This document shows positions 1 through 6,014 of a DNA stretch of 7,225 nt, piece after piece. The translations under genes were made by a program, and so were the position numbers. How positions within the stretch are numbered: position 1 is the first letter of the stretch; the number at the start of each line of letters is the position of its first letter. The stretch comes from Bacteroidales bacterium (GTDB taxonomy: Bacteria; Bacteroidota; Bacteroidia; Bacteroidales; JALTDM01). The stretch is taken from NCBI GenBank assembly GCA_026996635.1, contig JALWKH010000077.1, positions 1 through 7,225 on the forward strand, read 5' to 3'. The notes beneath the pieces are model-generated. The model ran no database searches and was not told the origin of the DNA. It worked only from the letters and a program-made list of their open reading frames with translations.

Positions 1-219
1 AACTACTTGAAGTTTTGCACCACCTGCTGAATTCAATATAACATCAAATTCTGTTTTTTCAGCTGCACCACCTTCTGCACCACCTGCAGGTGCTGCTACT
101 GCTACAGCTGCTGCTGCGGGTTCAATGCCGTATTCTTCTTTCAAGATATCAGCTAATTCCTTAACTTCTTTTACTGTAAGGTTTACCAATTCTTCTGCTA
201 ATTTTTTTACATCTGCCAT
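1..219 (-). CDS. rplL: 50S ribosomal protein bL12 (L7/L12), 5' part, truncated by window edge
   Basis: Stalk protein of the large subunit; dimers bind the C-terminal helix of L10 and recruit translation GTPases such as EF-Tu and EF-G. The ATG (complement of 217-219) opens 73 codons that run off the left edge. The N-terminus [20 protein letters not shown] is the helical dimerisation domain (about residues 1-32). An Ala/Gly/Pro hinge follows (about 34-54), then the start of the globular C-terminal domain (TEFDVIL, about 56-62). Full-length homologues are about 120-125 residues, so roughly the last 50 are missing. It lies 56 nt downstream of rplJ, in the usual rplJ-rplL order. No SD is visible; the region before the ATG is almost pure A/T, as expected for Bacteroidetes. 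Identification is secure; only the end is missing. Confidence 0.96.
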   Translation of the reverse strand, partial: MADVKKLAEELVNLTVKEVKELADILKEEYGIEPAAAAVAVAAPAGGAEGGAAEKTEFDVILNSAGGAKLQVV

Positions 220-275
220 TTTTGTAAAAATTTAAAGATTAAACATCAATTTTTTTTAAATTATTAAATAAAAAT

Positions 276-797
276 TTATTCACCCCTTTCTTCAAGGGTT
301 TTCATTAGTCCAGCTAGGATGTTCTTACTTGATTCCAGTGATGAAACAACATTCTTGATCGGACTTTGCAACAACATAACGATGTCTGCAAGAAGTTCTT
401 CTTTAGACTTGAGTGTTGCAAGTTCTGCAAGTTTGTCATCACCGAAGTAGAACGATTGCTCAACATATGCACCTTTCAATACAGGCTTGTCAAGCTCTTT
501 TCTGAACTCTTGAATTAATTTACCGGGCACATTATTAACCTCGGCTAACATTACTGCTGAAGGACCTTTCAACACTTCTTCGAATTGTTCGAATTCGGGG
601 TTGATTTTTTTCAGTGCTATGAGCAGTAATGTGTTTTTTGCCACCTTCAATTTAATATTGTTTTCGTGGCATTTACGCCTCAATTTACTTGTGTCTTCTG
701 CATTGAGCCCGGAAATGTCGGTAATGTATATGTGCGGGTATTGCTCTAATAAGGATACCAGCTCATCAATTATTTTGGTTTTTTCTTCTTTTCTCAT
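276..797 (-). CDS. rplJ: 50S ribosomal protein uL10
   Basis: L10 anchors the L7/L12 stalk on 23S rRNA. The 173-residue product matches the usual family length (about 165-175). The N-terminal rRNA-binding domain is recognisable (YITDISGLNAEDTSKLRRKC, then KVAKNTLLLIAL and the GPSAVML strand). The C-terminal helix that binds L12 dimers is SSLESSKNILAGLMKTLEE, about residues 151-170. The start ATG at 795-797 lies 16 nt after the rplA stop, and rplL follows 56 nt after the TAA stop. No SD is evident. The 16-nt gap before rplJ is too small for the roughly 150-nt L10-binding leader known from many bacteria, so any L10 autoregulation would have to use RNA inside rplA. Confidence 0.98.
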   Translation of the reverse strand: MRKEEKTKIIDELVSLLEQYPHIYITDISGLNAEDTSKLRRKCHENNIKLKVAKNTLLLIALKKINPEFEQFEEVLKGPSAVMLAEVNNVPGKLIQEFRKELDKPVLKGAYVEQSFYFGDDKLAELATLKSKEELLADIVMLLQSPIKNVVSSLESSKNILAGLMKTLEERGE

Positions 798-813
798 TTT
801 ACCGTACTTTTAA

Positions 814-1512
814 TTATTCATCAACCTTTTTCGGGTCAATCTTAATACTCGGACTCATTGTTGATGACATATGAATTGATTGTACATAGGTACCTTTCGC
901 TGCTGCCGGTTTGAGCTTGATAACTGTTTTTATCAATTCTCTTGCGTTTTCTTCAATTTGTTCCGGCTTAAACGAAGATCTACCTATGGAAGCGTGTACA
1001 ATCCCATATCTGTCAACCTTAAAGTCAATTTTACCGCTTTTTACGTCTTTAATGGCTTTGCCAACATCCATTGTAACAGTTCCGCTTTTTGGATTTGGCA
1101 TCAAGCCCCTGGGACCGAGTATTTTACCCAACTTACCGACTTTCGGCATTACTTGCGGCATAGTTATAACTACGTCAAAATCGAGCCAACCTTCTTTTTG
1201 GATTTTTTCAATATATTCATCCAATCCAACATAATCTGCTCCTGCTTCTTTTGCTTCTTTTTCTTTGTCAGGTGTAACCAATGCCAACACTTTCTTTTCT
1301 TTACCTGTTCCGTGAGGCAAAGTTGTAATACCTCTTACCATTTGGTTGGCTTTTCTGGGGTCAACACCTAACTTGATGTCAACATCAACAGAAGCATCAA
1401 ATTTTGTTGTAGTTATATCTTTTACCAGCTTGGAAGCTTCACTTAAAGAGTACTTTTTCTGATGATCGTATTTTTCTAATACTTTCTTTCTATTTTTTGT
1501 CAGTTTTTTCAT
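814..1512 (-). CDS. rplA: 50S ribosomal protein uL1
   Basis: L1 forms the mobile L1 stalk at the E-site side of the large subunit and takes part in release of deacylated tRNA. It has 232 residues, the normal bacterial length. The L1 signature is clear at about residues 118-143 ([20 protein letters not shown] followed by [10 protein letters not shown]). The N-terminal lysine-rich segment and the C-terminal rRNA-binding segment ([14 protein letters not shown]) are also present. The start ATG at 1510-1512 is supported by an SD-like GGAG just upstream and follows the rplK stop by 11 nt. It belongs to the secE-nusG-rplKAJL operon. In E. coli L1 represses this operon by binding near the rplK start; no such site could be identified by eye here. 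Confidence 0.98.
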   Translation of the reverse strand: MKKLTKNRKKVLEKYDHQKKYSLSEASKLVKDITTTKFDASVDVDIKLGVDPRKANQMVRGITTLPHGTGKEKKVLALVTPDKEKEAKEAGADYVGLDEYIEKIQKEGWLDFDVVITMPQVMPKVGKLGKILGPRGLMPNPKSGTVTMDVGKAIKDVKSGKIDFKVDRYGIVHASIGRSSFKPEQIEENARELIKTVIKLKPAAAKGTYVQSIHMSSTMSPSIKIDPKKVDE

Positions 1513-1515
1513 TGT

Positions 1516-1519
1516 CTCC
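1516..1519 (-). promoter_or_regulatory. SD-like GGAG before rplA
   Basis: On the minus strand the rplK-rplA junction reads CCGGAGACAATG, placing GGAG 3 nt from the rplA ATG. Most other starts in this window (rplL, rplJ, rplK, secE, rpsU, xerC, ftsK) have no SD, so this one is slightly unusual. The spacing is shorter than optimal, so activity is uncertain. Confidence 0.45.
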
Positions 1520-1523
1520 GGTT

Positions 1524-1961
1524 TTAAAATGGTCTTTCGCCTTCAATTGTGATACCCATACTTCTTGCTGTTCCCGCAATCATTTTCATTGCAGATTCAA
1601 TTGTGAAACAATTTAAGTCGGGCATCTTGTTTTCAGCTATTTCCCTAATGTCATCCCAAGTTACGCTTCCAACTTTTTTTCTGTTAGGTTCAGGAGATCC
1701 TGATTTTAGTTTAGCACGTTCGAGTAGTTGTACCGATGCGGGAGGTGTTTTTATAACAAAGTCAAATGATTTGTCTTTGTAAACCGTAATAATTACCGGC
1801 AAAATTTTGCCTGCCTGATCCCGTGTTTTATCATTGAACCTCTTACAGAAGTCCATGATATTTACACCTTTAGAACCAAGCGCAGGCCCAACCGGTGGTG
1901 ACGGATTTGCTTGTCCTCCCGGAATTTGCAGCTTAATAAAGCCTTCTATTTCCTTTGCCAT
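1524..1961 (-). CDS. rplK: 50S ribosomal protein uL11
   Basis: L11 sits at the base of the L7/L12 stalk in the GTPase-associated centre, binds the 23S rRNA helix 43-44 region, and in bacteria is needed for RelA activation and thiostrepton action. It has 145 residues (family about 141-147). The N-terminal proline-rich switch is visible as [20 protein letters not shown] (about residues 19-38). The C-terminal rRNA-binding domain carries the family signature near GTARSMGI (about 131-138). The start ATG at 1959-1961 lies 17 nt after nusG, and the stop is 11 nt before rplA. No SD is seen. The short nusG-rplK gap leaves little space for a separate rplK promoter such as the one E. coli uses, so co-transcription with secE-nusG is inferred. 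Confidence 0.98.
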   Translation of the reverse strand: MAKEIEGFIKLQIPGGQANPSPPVGPALGSKGVNIMDFCKRFNDKTRDQAGKILPVIITVYKDKSFDFVIKTPPASVQLLERAKLKSGSPEPNRKKVGSVTWDDIREIAENKMPDLNCFTIESAMKMIAGTARSMGITIEGERPF

Positions 1962-1978
1962 TGCTTGTTGTTTTTATT

Positions 1979-2536
1979 TTAAATTTTTTCTACTTGCAAG
2001 AAATTAAGAACAACAGGTGTCTTTTTACCGAATAGTTTTACCATTACGGTAACTTTCTTTCTTTCTTCGTTTATTTCTTCAATTGTTCCGACAAATTCAG
2101 AAAATGGCCCGTCAATGATTTTTACTGTTTCTCCTATCGAGAATGTAACATCTATTTCTTCATCCTTATCTGCCAACTCATCTACTATTCCCAGCAAACG
2201 GAATGCTTCTTCTTGCCTCATCGGCACGGGTTTTTTCCCTTTATCTGTGCCGAGAAAATACAAAACACCACTGATTTCCTTAATGGTGTTCATTGTTTCG
2301 GTATCCAATTCTCCGTTTACTTCGACTAAAACGTATCCGGGTAAGTAATTTTGTTCTTTGCTTACTTTTTTACCGTTTTTTATTTGATAAACTTTTCTGG
2401 TAGGGACAAGAACTTTAGTAACAACATTTTCTAATCCCAAGCGGGCAATTTCATTTTCTATGTATTCTTTAACTTTTCTTTCTTTGCCGCTAATTGCCCT
2501 CAACACATACCACTTTTTTCCCGTTTGCTGTTCCAT
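1979..2536 (-). CDS. nusG: Transcription termination/antitermination factor NusG
   Basis: NusG binds the clamp of RNA polymerase through its NGN domain, suppresses or promotes pausing and Rho termination, and links polymerase to the ribosome through its KOW domain. The 185 residues match the normal short form. The NGN domain spans about residues 8-115 (KWYVLRAISGKERKVKEYIE; LPGYVLVEV at about 65-73). A KOW domain spans about 131-185 (FSIGETVKIIDGPFSEFVGT). There is no inserted domain of the kind found in some specialised NusG paralogues such as UpxY-type regulators, and the position between secE and rplK marks it as the housekeeping copy. It follows secE by 20 nt. Only a weak AGGA lies upstream of its ATG. 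Confidence 0.98.
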   Translation of the reverse strand: MEQQTGKKWYVLRAISGKERKVKEYIENEIARLGLENVVTKVLVPTRKVYQIKNGKKVSKEQNYLPGYVLVEVNGELDTETMNTIKEISGVLYFLGTDKGKKPVPMRQEEAFRLLGIVDELADKDEEIDVTFSIGETVKIIDGPFSEFVGTIEEINEERKKVTVMVKLFGKKTPVVLNFLQVEKI

Positions 2537-2556
2537 TGCTTAGAGTTCCTGTTTTC

Positions 2557-2751
2557 TTAATAAAATAAACTGTAAATGATATGCATTAAATTCTTGAAGA
2601 AGATGTCCATAATAGCAATTATGGCGGCAATTATCAATGATGCCACAAATACTACGATGGCACTATTTTGTAATTCTTTCCACGATGGCCAAGATACTTT
2701 ATAGACCAATTCGTTGTACGATTCTTTGATATAATTTACAAGCTTACTCAT
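2557..2751 (-). CDS. secE: Preprotein translocase subunit SecE
   Basis: SecE is the clamp-like subunit that holds SecY in the SecYEG channel of the inner membrane. The chosen ATG at 2749-2751 gives 64 residues beginning MSKLVNYIKESYNELVYKVS. A TTG at 2760 would add three residues, but the ATG fits the usual Bacteroidetes SecE length and start. The amphipathic N-terminal helix ends in the conserved VSWPSWKEL segment (about 19-27). A single transmembrane helix follows (about residues 32-53, IVVFVASLIIAAIIAIMDIF). Only 19 nt separate the ATG from the 3' end of tRNA-Trp. Processing of that tRNA would therefore leave a very short leader on the secE-nusG-rpl mRNA. Confidence 0.96.
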   Translation of the reverse strand: MSKLVNYIKESYNELVYKVSWPSWKELQNSAIVVFVASLIIAAIIAIMDIFFKNLMHIIYSLFY

Positions 2752-2770
2752 AGCTGTCAATAAAAAATTG

Positions 2771-2843
<73 letters not shown>

Positions 2844-2852
2844 ATAATGTTT

Positions 2853-2887
2853 AAAAAAGGGTTGCTACTTTCCAGTAGCAAACCCTT
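2853..2887 (-). terminator. Intrinsic terminator after tuf
   Basis: On the minus strand AAGGG-TTT-GCTACT, loop GGAA, AGTAGC-AA-CCCTT forms a stem of about 13 pairs with one bulged base and a GGAA tetraloop. It is followed at once by a T run (complement of the A run 2853-2858). It begins about 32 nt after the tuf stop. The plus-strand side also ends in a T-rich run, so it could act in both directions, although no plus-strand gene leads into it. The 5' end of tRNA-Trp is only about 9 nt beyond the T run. Confidence 0.85.
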
Positions 2888-2918
2888 CTTTTTATCAGAA
2901 CTATTATTTTATTATCTA

Positions 2919-4103
2919 TTATTCGATGATGTCAATAATTTGACCAGCACCGATTGTTCTACCACCTTCACGTATAGCAAACCTCAAACCTTTGTTCAAT
3001 GCAACCGGGTAAATCAATTCAACTTCAATTGTTACATTGTCACCGGGCATTACCATTTCGATACCGTCAGGTAATTTAACAGTACCGGTAATATCCAATG
3101 TTCTGAGGTAGAACTGAGGTCTGTAATTGTTGTGGAACGGAGTGTGACGTCCACCTTCTTCTTTCTTCAAGATATAAACTTCAGCTTTGAATTTTGTATG
3201 AGGAGTAATAGATCCCGGTTTAGCGAGAACCATACCTCTCTTAATTTCTTTCTTGTCAATACCTCTAAGCAAGAGACCTACATTGTCACCTGCTTCACCT
3301 CTGTCGAGGATTTTTCTAAACATTTCAACACCGGTTACTACAGTTTTCTTTTGAAGACCGAGACCTACGATTTCAACTTCTTCACCTGTTGTGATAACAC
3401 CTGTTTCAATTCTACCGGTTGCAACAGTACCACGACCTGTAATTGAGAATACGTCTTCTACAGGCATCAAGAACGGTTTGTCAATGTCTCTTTGAGGAGT
3501 TGGAATATATTCGTCAACAGCGTCCATAAGTTCCAAAACCTTCTTTTCCCATTCGGGTTCACCGTTCAATGCACCAAGAGCAGAACCTGCAATAATAGGA
3601 GCATTGTCACCGTCAAATTCGTATTGGCTGAGAAGGTCTCTAACTTCCATTTCAACCAATTCCAACATTTCTTCATCGTCAACAAGGTCAACTTTGTTGA
3701 GGAATCCAACAATAGCCGGAACGTTTACTTGTCTTGCCAACAAGATGTGTTCTCTGGTTTGAGGCATAGGTCCGTCGGTAGCAGCTACTACCAAAATAGC
3801 ACCGTCCATTTGAGCAGCACCTGTAACCATGTTCTTTACATAGTCGGCGTGACCGGGACAGTCAATGTGTGCATAGTGTCTTTTTGCTGTTTCATATTCT
3901 ACGTGAGCAGTGTTGATAGTGATCCCTCTTTCTTTTTCTTCAGGAGCATTATCAATAGCGTCAAAATCTTTTTCTTGAGCCAATCCTTGTTTTGCCAATA
4001 CTTTTGTGATGGCAGCTGTCAAAGTTGTTTTACCATGGTCTACGTGACCAATTGTTCCTACGTTTACGTGTGGCTTGGTTCTTTCGAATTTTTCTTTTGC
4101 CAT
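2919..4103 (-). CDS. tuf: Elongation factor Tu
   Basis: EF-Tu is the GTPase that delivers aminoacyl-tRNA to the ribosomal A site. It has 394 residues, the standard length. The GTP-binding motifs are intact: P-loop GHVDHGKT at 19-26, switch [10 protein letters not shown] at 59-67, DCPGH at 81-85 (His85 is the catalytic histidine), NKVD at 136-139 and SAL at 174-176. Domain 2 (about 205-300) and domain 3 (about 300-394, ending [19 protein letters not shown]) are complete. It follows four tRNA genes, with a 46-nt spacer after tRNA-Thr(GGU) and no good promoter in that spacer, so co-transcription from the tRNA promoter near 4526 is inferred. A weak AAGGAT precedes the ATG. A terminator lies 32 nt after the stop. 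Only one tuf copy is visible in this window. Confidence 0.99.
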   Translation of the reverse strand: MAKEKFERTKPHVNVGTIGHVDHGKTTLTAAITKVLAKQGLAQEKDFDAIDNAPEEKERGITINTAHVEYETAKRHYAHIDCPGHADYVKNMVTGAAQMDGAILVVAATDGPMPQTREHILLARQVNVPAIVGFLNKVDLVDDEEMLELVEMEVRDLLSQYEFDGDNAPIIAGSALGALNGEPEWEKKVLELMDAVDEYIPTPQRDIDKPFLMPVEDVFSITGRGTVATGRIETGVITTGEEVEIVGLGLQKKTVVTGVEMFRKILDRGEAGDNVGLLLRGIDKKEIKRGMVLAKPGSITPHTKFKAEVYILKKEEGGRHTPFHNNYRPQFYLRTLDITGTVKLPDGIEMVMPGDNVTIEVELIYPVALNKGLRFAIREGGRTIGAGQIIDIIE

Positions 4104-4149
4104 ATCCTTAGAGTTTAATAAATTAACAAATTAATTATATAAAAAATCG

Positions 4150-4221
4150 AGCCGATGAAGGGAGTTGAACCCTTGACCTTTTCCTTACCAAGGAAACGCT
4201 CTACCCCTGAGCTACATCGGC
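4150..4221 (-). tRNA. trnT: tRNA-Thr(GGU)
   Basis: A 72-nt cloverleaf reads on the minus strand from 4221. The acceptor stem is GCCGATG/CATCGGC with discriminator T, and the D-arm is TAGCTCAGGGGTAGAGC. Anticodon stem TTTCC/GGAAA encloses loop TTGGTAA, giving GGT (Thr). The T-arm is AAGGGTTCAACTCCCTT. No CCA is encoded. It is the last tRNA before tuf, the same position and anticodon as thrT before tufB in E. coli. Confidence 0.97.
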
Positions 4222-4246
4222 CTCTTTGTCGTCAAAACAAAAAATG

Positions 4247-4319
4247 AGCGGGAGACGGGACTCGAACCCGCGACATTCAGCTTGGAAGGCTGACGCTCTA
4301 CCAACTGAGCTACTCCCGC
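4247..4319 (-). tRNA. trnG: tRNA-Gly(UCC)
   Basis: A 73-nt cloverleaf reads on the minus strand from 4319. The acceptor stem is GCGGGAG/CTCCCGC with discriminator T, as usual for glycine tRNA, and the D-arm is TAGCTCAGTTGGTAGAGC. Anticodon stem TCAGC/GCTGA encloses loop CTTCCAA, giving TCC (Gly). The T-arm is GCGGGTTCGAGTCCCGT. No CCA is encoded. It corresponds to glyT of the E. coli tufB operon. Confidence 0.97.
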
Positions 4320-4327
4320 TTGTCGAG

Positions 4328-4410
4328 TGGGGAGGGCAGGATTCGAACCTACGAAGGCTGCTGCCAACAGATTTACAGTCTGTCCCGTTTGACCGCTTCG
4401 GTACCTCCCC
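4328..4410 (-). tRNA. trnY: tRNA-Tyr(GUA)
   Basis: An 83-nt class II tRNA with a long variable arm (about TGGCAGCAGCCTTCG) reads on the minus strand from 4410. The acceptor stem is GGGGAGG/CCTCCCC with discriminator A. Anticodon stem ACAGA/TCTGT encloses loop CTGTAAA, giving GTA (Tyr). The T-arm is TAGGTTCGAATCCTG. No CCA is encoded. It lies 8 nt before tRNA-Gly. Confidence 0.97.
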
Positions 4411-4421
4411 GATAAGTAAAA

Positions 4422-4495
4422 AGCTGGTGGAGGGATTCGAACCCACGACCTGCTGATTACAAATCAGCTGCTCTGACCAACTGAGCTACACCAGC
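4422..4495 (-). tRNA. trnT: tRNA-Thr(UGU)
   Basis: A 74-nt cloverleaf reads on the minus strand from 4495. The acceptor stem is GCTGGTG/CACCAGC with discriminator T, and the D-arm is TAGCTCAGTTGGTCAGAGC. Anticodon stem GCTGA/TCAGC encloses loop TTTGTAA, giving TGT (Thr). The T-arm is GTGGGTTCGAATCCCTC-like. No CCA is encoded. It is first in the tRNA-tuf transcript and lies just after the promoter near 4526, matching thrU of the E. coli tufB operon. Confidence 0.97.
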
Positions 4496-4525
4496 ATGCT
4501 TTTAATGAACTCAATTTTCGGGTTG

Positions 4526-4553
4526 CAAAGGTAATCAAAAATTTTATATGCAA
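4526..4553 (-). promoter_or_regulatory. Bacteroidetes-type promoter for the tRNA-tuf operon
   Basis: The minus strand carries TACCTTTGC (4533 down to 4525), an exact match to the Bacteroidetes -7 consensus TAnnTTTG. A TTG at 4551-4553 lies 17 bp upstream as a possible -33 element. The predicted transcription start near 4519 would leave about 24 nt of leader before tRNA-Thr(UGU). The 12-mer ATTACCTTTGCA recurs exactly at the rpsU promoter. Confidence 0.75.
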
Positions 4554-4562
4554 GCGTTTTTT

Positions 4563-4585
4563 TAATTTTTTTTCAAAAAAAATTA
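4563..4585 (-). terminator. Perfect A/T palindrome at the hpf stop, possible weak terminator
   Basis: Eleven-base arms (TAA plus eight T, then eight A plus TTA on the plus strand) surround a single central C at 4574. The hpf TAA stop (4583-4585) is the first three bases of the structure on the coding strand. As RNA it would pair only A-U, so the hairpin is weak, but it is the only candidate for the end of the rpsU-xerC-hpf transcript before the tRNA promoter. It could equally be read-through AT spacer. Confidence 0.35.
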
Positions 4586-4873
4586 CCTTTTGTTTTTGTA
4601 ACGTTCAATCTGCTTTTCTAATGCAGACAGAGCATTATCAACACCTTCTTCAAATGTTTTGGCTTGTTTCTTGGCAAATAAGTCTTCTCCGGGTACTTCA
4701 AGCCTTATTTCGGTTATTTTGTTTTCTTTAGTTTCCGATTTGTCAAGTTTCAATGTTATGTCAGCCCTGATTATGTTACTTGATTTTCTTGCTACTTTAT
4801 TGACTTTTTTTTCTATAAAGTCTATCAACTTTTTGTCTGCATCAAAATGAACAGTGTCGATTTTAATGTTCAT
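4583..4873 (-). CDS. hpf: Ribosome hibernation promoting factor, short HPF/RaiA type
   Basis: This small protein binds the 30S decoding centre and keeps idle ribosomes inactive in stationary phase. It has 96 residues: the beta-alpha-beta-beta-beta-alpha S30AE/HPF domain is present (MNIKIDTVHFDADKKLIDFI; ITEIRLEVPGEDLFAKKQ; a final helix TFEEGVDNALSALEKQIERY). The C-terminal dimerisation domain of long HPF (family about 180-190 residues) is absent. The ATG at 4871-4873 is preceded by a perfect SD, AAGGAGG, 7 nt away. It is the last gene of the rpsU-xerC-hpf operon, 31 nt after xerC, and is followed by the tRNA-tuf operon. Identification as HPF/RaiA family is strong; whether it forms 100S dimers or only inactivates 70S cannot be told from sequence. 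Confidence 0.93.
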   Translation of the reverse strand: MNIKIDTVHFDADKKLIDFIEKKVNKVARKSSNIIRADITLKLDKSETKENKITEIRLEVPGEDLFAKKQAKTFEEGVDNALSALEKQIERYKNKR

Positions 4874-4880
4874 GGCTTTT

Positions 4881-4887
4881 CCTCCTT
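4881..4887 (-). promoter_or_regulatory. Perfect Shine-Dalgarno AAGGAGG before hpf
   Basis: The minus strand reads AAAAAGGAGGAAAAGCCATG, so AAGGAGG ends 7 nt before the hpf ATG, which is optimal spacing. It is by far the strongest SD in this window and fixes the hpf start. In Bacteroidetes SD use is rare because bS21, bS18 and bS6 sequester the anti-SD; the bS21 gene is the first gene of this same operon. Confidence 0.88.
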
Positions 4888-4904
4888 TTTATTTTTGTTT
4901 TTAA

Positions 4905-5804
4905 TTAATCGCTTCTCGGATGTGATTTATTGTATGCTTTTTTTAATTTTTCAATAGTGTTGTGGGTATAAATTTGAGTTGCCGCTAAGTTGGCATGACC
5001 CAAAATTTCTTTAATTGCGTTCAAATCCGCCCCCCTGTTTAACATATGGGTGGCAAATGTGTGTCGCAATATATGCGGACTTCTTTTATGTAAAGTTGTT
5101 ATGTTACTTAAGTAGTTGTTCACCTTTCTGTATACGAATTTCGGATAAGCTTTATTCCCTTTGTCCGTTAGGAAAATATAATAGTTGTATTTGTGAGTAA
5201 AGTTAAACTTTTTTTCTGTCTCGGACAAAAAGAATTTTAAAAAGTTAGCAAATTTTTTTGTGATGGGTATGTGTCTTTCTTTGTTACGTTTGCCTATTAC
5301 TTTGATAGTCAAATTTTGGAAGTCAATGTCAAGTTTTTTTAAATTTATTAATTCAGATAGTCGCATCCCTGTATAATAGAATGTCAAAAGCATTGCTTTG
5401 TCTCTTAATAGAGAATAATCTCCGGTAACATCTGCTAATATTTTGTCGAAAAGAGCATCAATGCCCTTTTCGTCTATAAACTCGGGAAGTTTTTTTTCTC
5501 CTTTTATAGAAGGAATACTTGTTGCCGGATTAATTGCCACTATGGATTGTTTTATTAGAAACTTGAAAAACACTTTGATCGAAGTTATCTTTCTATTTAT
5601 AGATCGTGCACTAAGTCCTTTTTCGTGTAAAAAAAATATCCACTCACGAACATGAGTGGATGTCGTTTTATGTATATCTAAATTAAATTTAGATGCTAAA
5701 AAATCTTGGAATTGTGTTAAGTCGGTTTGATACGAAATAACGGTGTGTTTAGAATACCGCTTTTCGTATTTTAAATACTTAATAAAGTCTTCGACATAAC
5801 ACAT
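4905..5804 (-). CDS. xerC: Tyrosine recombinase of the XerC/XerD family
   Basis: This site-specific recombinase is expected to act with a partner Xer protein and FtsK at dif to resolve chromosome dimers. It has 299 residues, the normal Xer length. The N-terminal SAM-like core-binding domain is about residues 1-90 (VEDFIKYLKYEKRYSKHTVI). The catalytic domain is about 105-299, and all active-site residues are visible: Arg148 (TGMRLSEL), Lys172 (GKRNKER), His244 and Arg247 (SPHILRHTFATHML), His270 (LGHANLAATQ) and nucleophile Tyr279 (QIYTH). It lies 18 nt after rpsU and 31 nt before hpf. This operonic setting and the ordinary length argue for the housekeeping enzyme rather than a phage or transposon integrase. 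No SD is seen. Codons 48-59 contain a terminator-like structure. XerC versus XerD cannot be settled from this sequence alone. Confidence 0.93.
   Translation of the reverse strand: MCYVEDFIKYLKYEKRYSKHTVISYQTDLTQFQDFLASKFNLDIHKTTSTHVREWIFFLHEKGLSARSINRKITSIKVFFKFLIKQSIVAINPATSIPSIKGEKKLPEFIDEKGIDALFDKILADVTGDYSLLRDKAMLLTFYYTGMRLSELINLKKLDIDFQNLTIKVIGKRNKERHIPITKKFANFLKFFLSETEKKFNFTHKYNYYIFLTDKGNKAYPKFVYRKVNNYLSNITTLHKRSPHILRHTFATHMLNRGADLNAIKEILGHANLAATQIYTHNTIEKLKKAYNKSHPRSD
5629..5661 (-). terminator. Terminator-like hairpin with U8 inside xerC
   Basis: On the coding strand ATCCACTCA, loop TGTTCG, TGAGTGGAT forms a perfect 9-bp stem (5661-5638). It is followed after one A and one T by a run of T (complement of A run 5629-5636, eight bases). 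It falls in codons about 48-59 of xerC (protein segment STHVREWIFFL). Structure and T run are seen directly; activity as an attenuator within the rpsU-xerC-hpf transcript is inferred. It is the first hairpin of this kind downstream of rpsU. Confidence 0.6.
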
Positions 5805-5822
5805 ATAGAGTATTGGTGCAGG

Positions 5823-6014
5823 TTATTGGTTCATGCTCCTTAATCTCTGTATGTATTTAGCCTTAAGTAATTGTTGTCTTCTCTTTACTGAAGGCTTAAC
5901 ATACTCTTTTCTTGCTCTGATTTCCTTAAGAATACCAACTTTTTCAAATTTCCTTTTGTACTTCTTAATCGCTCTTTCTATTGTGTCGTCTTCATTTACT
6001 TTTATTACGATCAT
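5823..6014 (-). CDS. rpsU: 30S ribosomal protein bS21
   Basis: This small basic protein of the 30S platform lies close to the 3' end of 16S rRNA. It has 63 residues, normal length, starting MIVIKVNEDDTIERAIKKYK; the middle segment carries the family's RKFEKVGILKEIRARKEYVK, and the basic C-terminus is KPSVKRRQQLLKAKYIQRLR. Tyr54 (in KAKYIQ) corresponds to the position I recall as contacting the anti-SD tail in Flavobacterium johnsoniae ribosomes, where bS21 with bS18 and bS6 hides the anti-SD. It is the first gene of the rpsU-xerC-hpf operon, with a promoter about 30 nt upstream and a predicted leader of about 22 nt. No SD is visible before its ATG, unlike hpf two genes downstream. Confidence 0.97.
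   Translation of the reverse strand: MIVIKVNEDDTIERAIKKYKRKFEKVGILKEIRARKEYVKPSVKRRQQLLKAKYIQRLRSMNQ

Noticed and set aside
220..275. Regulatory hairpin in the rplJ-rplL gap
   Set aside because: Only short A/T-only inverted repeats (such as AATAAA/TTTATT) occur, expected by chance in a gap made almost entirely of A and T.
880..1371. 163-codon plus-strand frame antisense to rplA
   Set aside because: Shadow of the intact ribosomal protein gene; no recognisable domain.
2752..2760. TTG at 2760 as the secE start
   Set aside because: It adds only three residues and lies 10 nt from the tRNA end; the ATG at 2751 gives the usual SecE start and length.
3492..4118. 208-codon plus-strand frame antisense to tuf
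   Set aside because: Phe/Ser/Cys-rich composition typical of the antisense of a conserved gene; EF-Tu on the other strand is certain.
4201..4456. Open frames of 76-81 codons on both strands across the tRNA cluster
   Set aside because: They are translations of tRNA genes (the well-known spurious RDSNPRHSAWKADALPTELL-type product) and overlap three clear cloverleafs.
4905..5804. Tyrosine recombinase next to ssrA as a sign of an integrated phage or island
   Set aside because: The recombinase is tightly operonic with rpsU and hpf and has Xer length. The ssrA 3' end is intact, with no duplicated att-like segment in the window and only ftsK downstream.
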